Positions 1 through 9,501 are shown, counted from the first letter of the stretch. The stretch is DNA of 64,000 nt from an uncultured Paracoccaceae bacterium (GCA_937146765.1 CAKZRP010000064.1:124001-188000), one strand, 5' to 3'. The notes: a model not told the origin generated them from the letters alone. Numbers and translations: made by a program.

Positions 1-535
1 CCGGAAGAGAAGATCAACCGCACCTTTGGCAAGCTGATCCCCTCTGTGGCACGCACCAAAAGGCGCAGCTGCGCGGGCGTCGCATAAAGCACGGTGGCGC
101 GATGTTGCTCTACGCCCAAGGCCTGCGCCCGTGGACCCATGCCGCCCAGCATCGCAAGATCCGCGCCGATATGGCAGGCGGCGACCGCGGCAAACAGGGT
201 CAGCGAATGCGACAGGCTGCCAAGCGTGACGTAGACGTCCTCTGCCGAAAGGGCGAATATCTTTGCATCCCTCTCGAAACTTGCCAGCCAGCTTGCGGGC
301 GTGCGGCGGATGGTCTTGGCAAAGCCAGTAGAGCCAGAACTTTGACAATAGAGCCATTGTTCAGGCTCTAACACGAGCGAAATCGGTTCCTCACCCGGTC
401 GCGCCAGCACAGATTGGCCCTGTTCCAAGGCGCTCAGCAACGGCGCAAGACCCGCAACATCGGGGGTCAGGATGCGCGTTTCGGGGGAGAGGTGAAATCT
501 GCGGCGCTCCGGCACGGGCGGCTCCAACTGGCGAG
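1..535 (-). CDS. ANL-superfamily (AMP-binding) adenylating enzyme, N-terminal part, truncated by window start
   Basis: Reverse-strand open frame, absent from ORF track because it runs off the edge; translates ...LEPEQWLYCQSSGSTGFAKTIRRTPASWLASFERDAKIF..., containing the ANL P-loop-type motif SSGSTGFAK. Start uncertain (TTG/GTG near 515-530). Confidence 0.65.
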
Positions 536-578
536 GGTTGCCAGAGAATAACCTGCGCCACGGGTGGCGAACAGGGCT

Positions 579-1433
579 TCAGGTGAACTTGCGAAACAGC
601 CGCGTGCGGTCAAAGGCGGCTTCCAGCTCGTCGGTGCGCGCCTTCACCGTCTCCCAGTGGTCTTCCTGAATCTTGGCGATCATGCTCTCCACCAGCAGTA
701 AGAGCGCAACGCCGGAATCCCAGGCCGAGGGGACATTGATCCGCGCCGAGAAGGTGTGCTTGGCCACCTTCTGAATCGGCGAGCGCCATTGATCGGTGAA
801 CAAGACCACATCAACGCCGCGCTCATGCGCCATCTCGGCCAAGAGCAGGGTGGCATTTTCATAGCGGCGGATGTCAAACAGGATCAGCATGTCGCCAGGT
901 GACAGATCCAGCACCGAATGAGTCCAAGAGGCGCGCGGCGGGATCATAAACACATCGCGGCGGATCATCTGCAGATGCAGGTAGAAGTTCTGCGCGAGCG
1001 TGCCGCTCAGCCGTCCGCCTGCGATATGGATGCGGTGCGAGGTATCGGCGATCCGATTGCAGAGCCTATCGAACTCCTCAAGGTTCACATTCTCCAGCGT
1101 GGCGCGGATATTGTCGTAGACCGCCACTGCATAGCGGTTGAGCATATGGGTTTCCGGCAAGGCGGGCGCCTGTTCGGCGCGTTTGTCCACCGGGTTCGAG
1201 ATGATCTCTCGCAGCTCTTCGCGCAGGGCGTGCTGGAACTCCGGATAGCCTGAGAACCCCAATTTCTGCACCATGCGCGCCACTGTGGGGGTGGAGACTG
1301 CGGCCAGATCCGCAAGCTCGGTGATGCTGCCAAGGCCGGGGATCGGGTAATTGTCGAGAATGGCGGCGGCGAGCTGACGCTCAGCCCGGGTGAGGTCTTC
1401 CTCGCGCGCTTTCAGTTTCTCGGCAATCGTCAT
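579..1433 (-). CDS. MurR/RpiR family transcriptional regulator (HTH + SIS domain)
   Basis: N-terminal HTH (ELADLAAVSTPTVARMVQKLGFSGYPEFQ) and SIS-like C-terminus (IHIAGGRLSGTLAQNFYLHL); start assigned to MTIAEKL. Confidence 0.88.
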   Translation of the reverse strand: MTIAEKLKAREEDLTRAERQLAAAILDNYPIPGLGSITELADLAAVSTPTVARMVQKLGFSGYPEFQHALREELREIISNPVDKRAEQAPALPETHMLNRYAVAVYDNIRATLENVNLEEFDRLCNRIADTSHRIHIAGGRLSGTLAQNFYLHLQMIRRDVFMIPPRASWTHSVLDLSPGDMLILFDIRRYENATLLLAEMAHERGVDVVLFTDQWRSPIQKVAKHTFSARINVPSAWDSGVALLLLVESMIAKIQEDHWETVKARTDELEAAFDRTRLFRKFT

Positions 1434-1510
1434 CCACGGCCCTCCTGCACGGGTTTTTCGCATATTATTACAGGACGCATCGCGATGAAAGAAATTTTAC
1501 AGAAACCATA

Positions 1511-2323
1511 TTGACAGAACGAGGTCGGCTGAAGAGCATGCTTCACATGACGATAGATACGCTCACCTCCGGGATTGATCCCTCCTTTGGACCCGCTGTT
1601 GCCCGCACCCCGCGCGGGCTGGAAGCTGAGGTCATTGTTGTTTGCGAACACGCTTCCAATTGGATTCCGCCGGGCCTGTCGGACCTTGGTTTGGACGTCC
1701 ATGCCAAGCACAGCCATATCGCCTGGGACCCGGGCGCGCTGAGCGTGGCGCGGCTTTTGGCCGATACGCTGGCGGCACCCTTGGTGGAGGGCTGTATCTC
1801 TCGCTTGGTCTACGACCTCAATCGGCCGCCGGAATCGCCCACCGCGATCCCCGAAACGTCCGAGGTTTTTGCGGTACCGGGAAATCGCGACCTCTCGGAC
1901 GCGGCGCGTGCAGAGCGGGTAGCAGCGGTCTACGAACCGTTCCGCACCGCCTTGGCCGAAGAAATCGCCAGCCGCGCGGGCAAGCTGCGATTGCTGGTCA
2001 CGGTGCATAGTTTCACCCCGATCTACAACGGCGTGCCGCGCGACGTCGAGTTGGGTCTGCTGCATGGCCGAGACGACCGCTTTGCCATCGAAATGCTGGC
2101 CCGCCAACCGGAGGGTCTTGCCTGGGACACCCGCCTCAATGAGCCGTACAGTGCGGTGGATGGCGTGGCCCATACCCTGGATCTGCACGGCTGCGACAAT
2201 GGTCTGTTGAATGTGATGTTGGAAATCCGCAACGACCTGATCGCCACGGCGGACCAGCAGAAGGTCTGGGCTGACGCACTCGCCCCTTGGATCAAGACCA
2301 CTCTAGAGGAGGGGTTCGCATGA
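1511..2323 (+). CDS. N-formylglutamate amidohydrolase family protein
   Basis: VVCEHASNWIPPGL...HIAWDPGA...RLVYDLNRPPESP...VTVHSFTPIYNG typical of the FGase family; start may be internal. Confidence 0.85.
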   Translation: MTERGRLKSMLHMTIDTLTSGIDPSFGPAVARTPRGLEAEVIVVCEHASNWIPPGLSDLGLDVHAKHSHIAWDPGALSVARLLADTLAAPLVEGCISRLVYDLNRPPESPTAIPETSEVFAVPGNRDLSDAARAERVAAVYEPFRTALAEEIASRAGKLRLLVTVHSFTPIYNGVPRDVELGLLHGRDDRFAIEMLARQPEGLAWDTRLNEPYSAVDGVAHTLDLHGCDNGLLNVMLEIRNDLIATADQQKVWADALAPWIKTTLEEGFA

Positions 2324-2904
2324 TCGCAGCCATGCTGGGTTATGTGCGTGTTGTGGATGCGGTGAATTACCGGATCGGCCGCCTGATGATGTGGAGCCTT
2401 TTTGCGATGATGGGGATCCTCTTGTGGTCCTCAATCTCCAAGACCTTCTTCCTGCCCTCGCTCTGGACACTGGAAATGGCGCAGTTTGCCATGGTGACCT
2501 ATTACATCCTTGGCGGGCCCTACTCGATCCAGCTGGGGTCTAACGTGCGGATGGATCTGTTTTATCACAACTGGTCCACCCGGCGGAAAGCCTGGTTTGA
2601 TGCCTTCACCGTGTTGGCGTTGATCGCTTATCTCGCCATCCTGTTTTACGGCGGCCTCAGCTCGACCGCCTATTCGCTCGGCTATTGGGGCGACAATCCC
2701 TTTGCCTTCTTCACCGGTCTGATTACCGGGTCCGAGGAAGTGGGCCATATGGAGCGCGCCTCCACCGCATGGCGGCCCTTCATCTGGCCGATCAAGAGCA
2801 TCATGGTCTTCGGCTTCTTCCTGATGCTGTTGCAGGCCATTTCAGAACTTTTCAAAGACATTGCCCGCCTCAAGGGCCACGAGATCGCAAGCGAGCGCGC
2901 GTAA
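2320..2904 (+). CDS. TRAP transporter small permease (DctQ)
   Basis: Four hydrophobic segments, DctQ-like; ATGA overlap with upstream gene. Confidence 0.85.
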   Translation: MIAAMLGYVRVVDAVNYRIGRLMMWSLFAMMGILLWSSISKTFFLPSLWTLEMAQFAMVTYYILGGPYSIQLGSNVRMDLFYHNWSTRRKAWFDAFTVLALIAYLAILFYGGLSSTAYSLGYWGDNPFAFFTGLITGSEEVGHMERASTAWRPFIWPIKSIMVFGFFLMLLQAISELFKDIARLKGHEIASERA

Positions 2905-4223
2905 TGAGCCAGGAATATATCGCCATCTTCATGTTCGCTTCGATGATGCTGATGCTCTTCACCGGGCAGCGCGTCTTTGGGGCCATTGGGGCGGTCGGCG
3001 CCATTGCCTCGCTGCTGCTTTGGGGGGTGGGGGGCTACGACATTCCCTTTGCTGCCGCGATGAAGCTGATGAAGTGGTATCCGCTGCTGACGCTGCCGAT
3101 GTTCATCTTCATGGGCTATGTGCTGAGCGAGAGCCGCCTGGCCGACGATCTTTACAAGATGTTCCACGTCTGGATGGGGCCGATCAATGGCGGTCTCGCC
3201 ATCGGTACTATCGGTCTGATGGTGCTGGTCTCCGCGATGAACGGCCTGTCGGTGGCCGGCATGGCCATTGGTGCCACCATCGCCCTGCCGGAGCTGTTGA
3301 AGCGCGGCTATGACAAGACCATGGTCACGGGCGTCATTCAGGCTGGATCCTCGCTCGGAATTCTGGTGCCGCCCTCGGTCGTGCTGGTGCTATACGCGAT
3401 GATCGCGCGGCAGCCGGTGGGGCAGCTGTGGCTGGCCGGTGTGATACCGGGCTTGATGATGGCGGGGCTGTTCATCATCTACATCTGGCTGCGCTGCAAG
3501 ATCACGCCGTCGCTGGGTCCGGCGATGGAAGACGCGCATGAGGTGTCGCGCGCCGAAAAACTGCGCCTGTTGGGCGCGGGTGCACTGCCCTTGCTGATCT
3601 TTGCCGCGATGATGGTGCCCTTTGTGAATGGCTGGACCTCGCTGGTGGAAAGCTCTGCCATTGGCGCGCTCACCGCGCTGGCGGCTTCTATCGCCAAGGG
3701 GCGGATGAGCTGGCGGATTTTCGAATCCTGCACCAAGAACACGCTGGCCATCTCCTGCATGTTCATGTGGATCATCCTTGCCGCCTTGGGCTTTGGTGCG
3801 GTGTTTGACGGTCTGGGCGCGGTGAAGGCGATCGACAGCCTGTTCACCGATCAACTGGGCCTCAGCCCCTGGGTGATCCTGATCCTGATGCAGCTCAGCT
3901 TTATCATCATGGGGACCTTCCTGGATGACACGGCGATGCTGGTGATCGTGGCGCCGCTTTATGTGCCGCTGGTGGCCGCTCTGGGCTTTGATCTGGTGTG
4001 GTATGGTGTGCTTTATACAATCACCACGCAGATCGCCTATATGACGCCGCCCTTCGGCTATAACCTCTTCTTGATGCGGGCAATGGCGCCGCCGGAGATA
4101 GGCTTGGGCGATATCTACCGCTCCATCGTGCCCTTCGTCGGGATCATGGTTGTGGCTTTGGCGATTATCATGGCGTTCCCGCAGATCGCCCTGTGGCTGC
4201 CGCAAACGATTTACGGACAATAA
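2904..4223 (+). CDS. TRAP transporter large permease (DctM)
   Basis: MSQEYIAIFMFASMMLMLFTGQRVFGAIG...; polytopic, IQAGSSLGILVPPSVVLVLY and MTPPFGYNLFLMR motifs; overlaps DctQ stop. Confidence 0.92.
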   Translation: MSQEYIAIFMFASMMLMLFTGQRVFGAIGAVGAIASLLLWGVGGYDIPFAAAMKLMKWYPLLTLPMFIFMGYVLSESRLADDLYKMFHVWMGPINGGLAIGTIGLMVLVSAMNGLSVAGMAIGATIALPELLKRGYDKTMVTGVIQAGSSLGILVPPSVVLVLYAMIARQPVGQLWLAGVIPGLMMAGLFIIYIWLRCKITPSLGPAMEDAHEVSRAEKLRLLGAGALPLLIFAAMMVPFVNGWTSLVESSAIGALTALAASIAKGRMSWRIFESCTKNTLAISCMFMWIILAALGFGAVFDGLGAVKAIDSLFTDQLGLSPWVILILMQLSFIIMGTFLDDTAMLVIVAPLYVPLVAALGFDLVWYGVLYTITTQIAYMTPPFGYNLFLMRAMAPPEIGLGDIYRSIVPFVGIMVVALAIIMAFPQIALWLPQTIYGQ

Positions 4224-4277
4224 TCAGAAGGTCGACCTCCAAGCGGCCCTGCACATAACAACAGAGAGGTACTTACC

Positions 4278-5315
4278 ATGACGACACGTCGTAATTTTCT
4301 GAAGACCACGGCATTTGGTGCCGCAGCCGCTGCCCCGTTGGCCACCCCAGCGCTGGCACAGGGCAAGATCACCTGGCGGATGCAGACCTACGCAGGTCCG
4401 GCGCTGGCCGCCCATGTGATCGATCCGGCGATCCAGATGTTCAACAAGATCGCAGGCGACCGCATGCAGATCGAACTCTATTACGCCGACCAGCTGGTCC
4501 CCACCGGCGAGCTGTTCCGCGCGCTGCAAAAGGGCACCATCGACGCGGTGCAGTCCGATGACGACTCCATGGCCTCACCGACCGAAGTGACCGTATTTGG
4601 CGGCTATTTCCCCTTTGCCTCCCGCTATTCGCTCGACGTGCCGGTGCTGTTCAACCAGTTCGGCCTGAACGAGATCTGGGACGAAGAATATTCTAAGGTT
4701 GGCGTGAAGCATATTTCGGCCGGCTCCTGGGACCCCTGCCACTTTGCCACCAAGGACCCGATCACCAGCCTGAAGGATCTGGAAGGCAAGCGCGTCTTCA
4801 CCTTCCCGACCGCCGGTCGTTTCCTCAGCCAGTTCGGCGTGGTGCCGGTCACCCTGCCGTGGGAAGATATCGAAGTTGCGGTGCAGACCGGCGAGCTCGA
4901 TGGCATCGCTTGGTCCGGCATCACCGAGGATTACACCGTGGGTTGGGCCGATGTGACCAACTACTTCCTCACCAACAATATCTCCGGCGCCTGGGCGGGC
5001 AGCTTCTTTGCCAACATGGACCGCTGGAATGAGCTGCCGGAAGACCTGCAGACCCTGTTCCGCGTCTGCTGTGACCAGTCGCATTACTACCGTCAGTGGT
5101 GGTATTGGGGAGGCGAAGCCTCTCTGCGCGTTAATGGCGATAAGATGAAGCTGACCTCGATTCCGGACGCAGAATGGCAGACCGTCGAAGACGCCGCCGT
5201 GAAATTCTGGGACGAGATCGCAGCCGAGTCCGAAACCAAGGCAAAGGTCGTCGAGATCTTCAAGAAATATAACGCGGATATGGCCAAGGCTGGCCGTCCC
5301 TATCGCTACGGCTGA
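4278..5315 (+). CDS. TRAP transporter substrate-binding protein (DctP) with twin-arginine signal
   Basis: MTTRRNFLKTTAFGAAAAAPLATPALAQ signal; DctP-like body (VQTGELDGIAW). Confidence 0.92.
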   Translation: MTTRRNFLKTTAFGAAAAAPLATPALAQGKITWRMQTYAGPALAAHVIDPAIQMFNKIAGDRMQIELYYADQLVPTGELFRALQKGTIDAVQSDDDSMASPTEVTVFGGYFPFASRYSLDVPVLFNQFGLNEIWDEEYSKVGVKHISAGSWDPCHFATKDPITSLKDLEGKRVFTFPTAGRFLSQFGVVPVTLPWEDIEVAVQTGELDGIAWSGITEDYTVGWADVTNYFLTNNISGAWAGSFFANMDRWNELPEDLQTLFRVCCDQSHYYRQWWYWGGEASLRVNGDKMKLTSIPDAEWQTVEDAAVKFWDEIAAESETKAKVVEIFKKYNADMAKAGRPYRYG

Positions 5316-5342
5316 TCAGGTCGTAAGACGTCACCAAATGTC

Positions 5343-5369
5343 GGGGGCGGGGCTTTGGTCCTGCCCCCT
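5343..5369 (+). terminator. Intercistronic GC hairpin (possible attenuator)
   Basis: GGGGGCGGGgctttggtCCTGCCCCC between dctP and the GS-like gene; no strong U-tract. Confidence 0.45.
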
Positions 5370-5392
5370 GTCAGCAATCAAGGGAAAGACAG

Positions 5393-6745
5393 ATGACTTT
5401 CGAGGATCTCAAGGAACAGGTCGCCGCCGGACGGATTGATACCGTGCTGGTCTGCATTGTGGACATGCAGGGCCGCCTGATGGGCAAACGCTTCCACGCC
5501 GAGGCTTTCCTCGAGATGGCGCATGACGAGACGCATTGCTGCAACTACTTGCTGGCCACCGACCTTGCGATGTCGACTCCGGTCGGTTTTGCCGCCACCA
5601 GCTGGGAACACGGCTATGGCGACTACATCATGAAGCCGGACCTGACCACGCTGCGCCCGGTGCCGTGGCTGGAGGGGACCGCCATGGTGCTTTGTGATGT
5701 GATCGATCACCACACCCATGCGCCCGTTGGTCATTCGCCGCGCCAGATGCTGAAATCGCAGATCGCCCGCTGCGCCGAGGCCGGTCTGACGCCGATGATG
5801 GCGACCGAGCTGGAGTTTTTCCTGTTCCGCGGCACCCATGACGAGATCGCCCGTGGTGGCTTCCGCAATCTGGAGCCGATCTCGACCTATAACGAGGACT
5901 ATAGCATCTTCCAGACCTCGAAAGAGGAGCCGGTGATGCGGCCGATCCGTAACCATCTGCGCGCCATGGGGCTGCCGATCGAAGGGTCCAAAGGTGAGGC
6001 CGAGGCGGGTCAGGAAGAGCTGAACATCAAATACGCCGAAGCCATGGCGACTGCCGATCACCACACGATCGCCAAACATGGCATCAAGGAAATCGCCCAT
6101 CAGCAGGGCTATGCCGCGACCTTCCTGCCGAAGTGGCACCACGCGCGGGTGGGGTCGTCCTCCCATGTGCATCAGTCGCTGTGGAAAGATGGCAAGAACG
6201 CCTTTTACGACGAGAGCGCGCCGCTTGGAAAATCCAAGCTGATGGACCACTATATGGCGGGCCTGCTGAAATACGCCGCCGATTACACATACTTTATGGC
6301 GCCCTACATCAACAGCTACAAACGCTTTGCCAAGGGCACCTTTGCGCCGACCCAGGTGGTCTGGTCGGTGGACAACCGGACCGCGGCCTTCCGCCTGTGC
6401 GGTGAGGGCACCAAGGCGGTGCGTGTTGAATGCCGGGTGCCGGGCTCGGACATGAACCCCTATCTGGCGCAGGCCGCGATGCTGGCCGCAGGTCTCAAAG
6501 GGATCGAGGAGAAGCTGGAGCTGCAGGCGGCGTTCAGCGGTGATGCCTATGAGAGCAAGGTGAAGACCCACATCCCCCAGACGCTGCAGGATGCGCGCGA
6601 GGCGATGATGGGGTCCGAGATGCTGCGCGAAGCCTTTGGCGAGGTGGTGATGACCCATTACGCCCGTGCGGCCGAGTGGGAGATCGAAGAGTTCAACCGC
6701 GTGGTGACCGACTACGAGATCGCGCGCGGATTTGAGAAGGCCTGA
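5393..6745 (+). CDS. Glutamine synthetase-like gamma-glutamyl ligase
   Basis: GS catalytic-domain motifs (VGSSSHVHQSLW, KRF..GTFAPTQVVWSVDNRTAAFR, VECRVPGSDMNPYLAQAAMLAAGLKGIE); no NLYDL adenylylation motif. Confidence 0.88.
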   Translation: MTFEDLKEQVAAGRIDTVLVCIVDMQGRLMGKRFHAEAFLEMAHDETHCCNYLLATDLAMSTPVGFAATSWEHGYGDYIMKPDLTTLRPVPWLEGTAMVLCDVIDHHTHAPVGHSPRQMLKSQIARCAEAGLTPMMATELEFFLFRGTHDEIARGGFRNLEPISTYNEDYSIFQTSKEEPVMRPIRNHLRAMGLPIEGSKGEAEAGQEELNIKYAEAMATADHHTIAKHGIKEIAHQQGYAATFLPKWHHARVGSSSHVHQSLWKDGKNAFYDESAPLGKSKLMDHYMAGLLKYAADYTYFMAPYINSYKRFAKGTFAPTQVVWSVDNRTAAFRLCGEGTKAVRVECRVPGSDMNPYLAQAAMLAAGLKGIEEKLELQAAFSGDAYESKVKTHIPQTLQDAREAMMGSEMLREAFGEVVMTHYARAAEWEIEEFNRVVTDYEIARGFEKA

Positions 6746-6759
6746 TACCTAGAGGGCTA

Positions 6760-6806
6760 GCGGGGGCCAGCCCCCGCACCCCCGGGATATTTGAGAGAAG
6801 ATGAAG
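6760..6806 (-). repeat. Dispersed intergenic hairpin repeat, copy A (inverted)
   Basis: GCGGGGGccagCCCCCGC...CCCGGGATATTTGAGAGAAGATGAAG; reverse complement matches copies B-D. Confidence 0.75.
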
Positions 6807-6847
6807 AGAGGCAGGGCTGTATCCAGCACCTGCGGAGGAGTGCGCCC

Positions 6848-8230
6848 ATGGGCAAGACTTTGAACTGTATTTCGCCGATTGATGGATCGGTTTACGCCAG
6901 CCGCGAGACGCTGGATTTGGACGCAGCCCGCGCTGAAGTCGCCAAGGTGCGTGCCGCGCAAAAGGCCTGGGCTGCACGCCCCTTGCAGGAGCGGGTGGAT
7001 CTGGTGCTGGCAGGTGTTGCTGCCGTTGGCGCGATGAACGACGAGATCGTCCCCGAACTGGCGCATATGATGGGCCGTCCCACTCGCTTTGGTGGCGAAT
7101 TCCGCGGCTTCAACGAGCGCGCTTCCTACATGGCTGAGATCGCTGCTGAAGCTTTGGCGGATATCGAGGTGGGTGAGGATGCGAGTTTCAAACGCTACAT
7201 CAAGCGCATCCCGCATGGGGTGGTCTTTGTCGTTGCGCCTTGGAACTACCCCTATATGACGGCGATCAACACGGTGGCACCGGCGCTGATCGCAGGCAAT
7301 ACGGTGGTTCTGAAACACGCCACGCAGACGCTGCTGGTGGGTGAGAGGATGGCGGCGGCCTTCCACGCCGCTGGCGTGCCTGAGGAGGTGTTCAAGAATG
7401 TCTTCCTCGACCACGATGTCACCTCTGCCCTGATTGCCGAACGCGCCTTTGACTTCGTGAACTTCACCGGCTCTGTCGGCGGTGGTCAGGCGATGGAGCG
7501 CGCTGCAGCGGGCACCTTTACCGGCGTTGGCACCGAGCTTGGAGGCAAGGACCCTGGTTATGTCATGGAGGACGCCGACCTCGACGCGGCGGTTGATACT
7601 CTGATCGACGGCGCCATGTTCAACTCCGGTCAGTGCTGCTGCGGGATCGAGCGGATCTATGTCCACGAGAGCCTCTATGACGCCTTTGTGGAAAAGGCCG
7701 TGGCTTTGGTCAAAGGTTACAAACTTGGCAACCCGCTGGATGCAGAGACCACCATTGGCCCGATGGCGAATGTGCGCTTTGCCGAGGAAGTCCGCGCCCA
7801 GATCGCCGAGGCCCTGGCGCAAGGCGCGGTGGCCCATATCGAGCCCTTCGCCGAGGACGATGGCGCCGCCTATCTGACCCCGCAGATCCTGACCAATGTC
7901 ACCCACGAGATGCGCGTGATGCGCGATGAAAGCTTCGGCCCCGTGGTGGGCATCATGAAGGTCTCCTCGGATGAGGAAGCCATCCGCCTGATGAATGACA
8001 GCGAATTCGGCCTCACCGTCTCGCTCTGGACCAAAGATTTGGAGCGCGCTGAAGCGATCGGCGATCAGTTGGAAACCGGCACGGTCTTTATGAACCGCGC
8101 TGACTATCTTGATCCGGGCCTCTGCTGGACCGGCTGCAAGAACACCGGGCGTGGCGGCGGCCTCTCTGTCATTGGTTATCAGAACCTGACCCGGCCGAAG
8201 TCTTATCACCTGAAAAAAGTCACCTCCTAA
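6848..8230 (+). CDS. Aldehyde dehydrogenase family protein
   Basis: APWNYPYMTAINTVAPALIAGNTVVLKHA, FTGSVGGG, ELGGKDPGYV, catalytic GQCCCGIERI; start MGKTLNC. Confidence 0.93.
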   Translation: MGKTLNCISPIDGSVYASRETLDLDAARAEVAKVRAAQKAWAARPLQERVDLVLAGVAAVGAMNDEIVPELAHMMGRPTRFGGEFRGFNERASYMAEIAAEALADIEVGEDASFKRYIKRIPHGVVFVVAPWNYPYMTAINTVAPALIAGNTVVLKHATQTLLVGERMAAAFHAAGVPEEVFKNVFLDHDVTSALIAERAFDFVNFTGSVGGGQAMERAAAGTFTGVGTELGGKDPGYVMEDADLDAAVDTLIDGAMFNSGQCCCGIERIYVHESLYDAFVEKAVALVKGYKLGNPLDAETTIGPMANVRFAEEVRAQIAEALAQGAVAHIEPFAEDDGAAYLTPQILTNVTHEMRVMRDESFGPVVGIMKVSSDEEAIRLMNDSEFGLTVSLWTKDLERAEAIGDQLETGTVFMNRADYLDPGLCWTGCKNTGRGGGLSVIGYQNLTRPKSYHLKKVTS

Positions 8231-8234
8231 GGCC

Positions 8235-8296
8235 CTTCATCTTTTCAAAAATATCCCGGGGGAGCTTGCCGGATGGCAAGCGGGGGCAGCGCCCCC
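8235..8296 (+). repeat. Dispersed intergenic hairpin repeat, copy B
   Basis: CTTCATCTTTTCAAAAATATCCCGGGGGAGCTTGCCggatGGCAAGCGGGGGCagcGCCCCC. Confidence 0.75.
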
Positions 8297-8320
8297 ATTC
8301 CCGGCTCTCATCACAGGAAC

Positions 8321-9472
8321 ATGCAGATGTCTCTCACTGGAAACTGGTCCTATCCGACCGCGATCAAATTCGGCGCAGGCCGTATTCAGGAACTGGCCGC
8401 CGCCTGTGCGCAGGCCGGGATCAAGAAACCGCTTCTCGTCACCGACAAGGGCCTCGCCGCTCTGCCGGTGACCCAATCCACCCTCGATATCCTGGAGGCC
8501 GCAGGCCTTGGCCGCGCGATGTTTTCCGAGGTTGACCCGAACCCGAACGAAAAGAACCTTGAGGCTGGCGTCGCCGCCTATAAGGCTGGCGGTCATGACG
8601 GCGTGATCGCTTTTGGCGGTGGCTCGGGCCTCGACCTTGGCAAGATGGTTGCCTTTATGGCCGGTCAAACCCGCCCGGTCTGGGATTTTGAGGATATCGG
8701 CGATTGGTGGACCCGCGCCGATGCCGCGGCCATTGCACCGATCATCGCTGTGCCGACCACTGCGGGCACCGGTTCCGAAGTGGGCCGTGCCTCGGTCATC
8801 ACCGATTCCGTCACCCATCAGAAGAAGATCATCTTCCATCCGAAGGTGCTGCCGACCGTAGTGATCTGCGACCCCGAGCTGACCGTGGGGATGCCGAAAT
8901 TCATCACTGCAGGCACCGGGCTTGACGCCTTTGCCCATTGTGTCGAGGCTTTCTCTTCGCCCTTCTATCATCCGATGTCGCAGGGCATTGCCCTCGAAGG
9001 CATGCGTCTGGTCAAGGACTACCTGCCGCGCGCCTATGCCGATGGCACTGACCTTGAGGCCCGCGCGCAGATGATGTCCGCCGCCGCCATGGGGGCCACC
9101 GCCTTCCAAAAGGGTCTCGGCGCCATCCACGCAATGAGCCACCCGATTGGCGCGGTCTTCAACACCCACCACGGCACCACCAACGCGGTCTGTATGCCTG
9201 CGGTGCTGGAGTTCAACGCCTCCGCGATTGCCGCGCGCTTTGACATGGCGGCCGCCTACCTCGGGATCGAGGGCGGCTTTGCCGGCTTCCAGCGCTTTGT
9301 GCAAGAGCTCAACGACAGCATGGGCATTCCGCGTACCCTGTCCGAGCTGGGCGTGACCGCAGACGCGATCCCCGAGCTGGTCAAGGGCGCGATCATCGAC
9401 CCGAGCTGCGGCGGCAACCCGATTGAATTGACCGAAGAAAACCTGACGCAGCTGTTTCAAGCAGCCCTCTGA
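8321..9472 (+). CDS. Iron-containing alcohol dehydrogenase
   Basis: FGGGSGLDLGK, PTTAGTGSEVG, metal-site region GTGLDAFAHCVEAF and GAIHAMSHPIGAVFNTHHG. Confidence 0.93.
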   Translation: MQMSLTGNWSYPTAIKFGAGRIQELAAACAQAGIKKPLLVTDKGLAALPVTQSTLDILEAAGLGRAMFSEVDPNPNEKNLEAGVAAYKAGGHDGVIAFGGGSGLDLGKMVAFMAGQTRPVWDFEDIGDWWTRADAAAIAPIIAVPTTAGTGSEVGRASVITDSVTHQKKIIFHPKVLPTVVICDPELTVGMPKFITAGTGLDAFAHCVEAFSSPFYHPMSQGIALEGMRLVKDYLPRAYADGTDLEARAQMMSAAAMGATAFQKGLGAIHAMSHPIGAVFNTHHGTTNAVCMPAVLEFNASAIAARFDMAAAYLGIEGGFAGFQRFVQELNDSMGIPRTLSELGVTADAIPELVKGAIIDPSCGGNPIELTEENLTQLFQAAL

Positions 9473-9501
9473 GGCTGTATAAGGTCCCCGAAGACCTGAG
9501 C

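Noticed and set aside
102-371. 89-aa plus-strand ORF at the window start
   Set aside because: Lies opposite the ANL enzyme frame (SSGSTGFAK on minus strand), which is the convincing coding strand.
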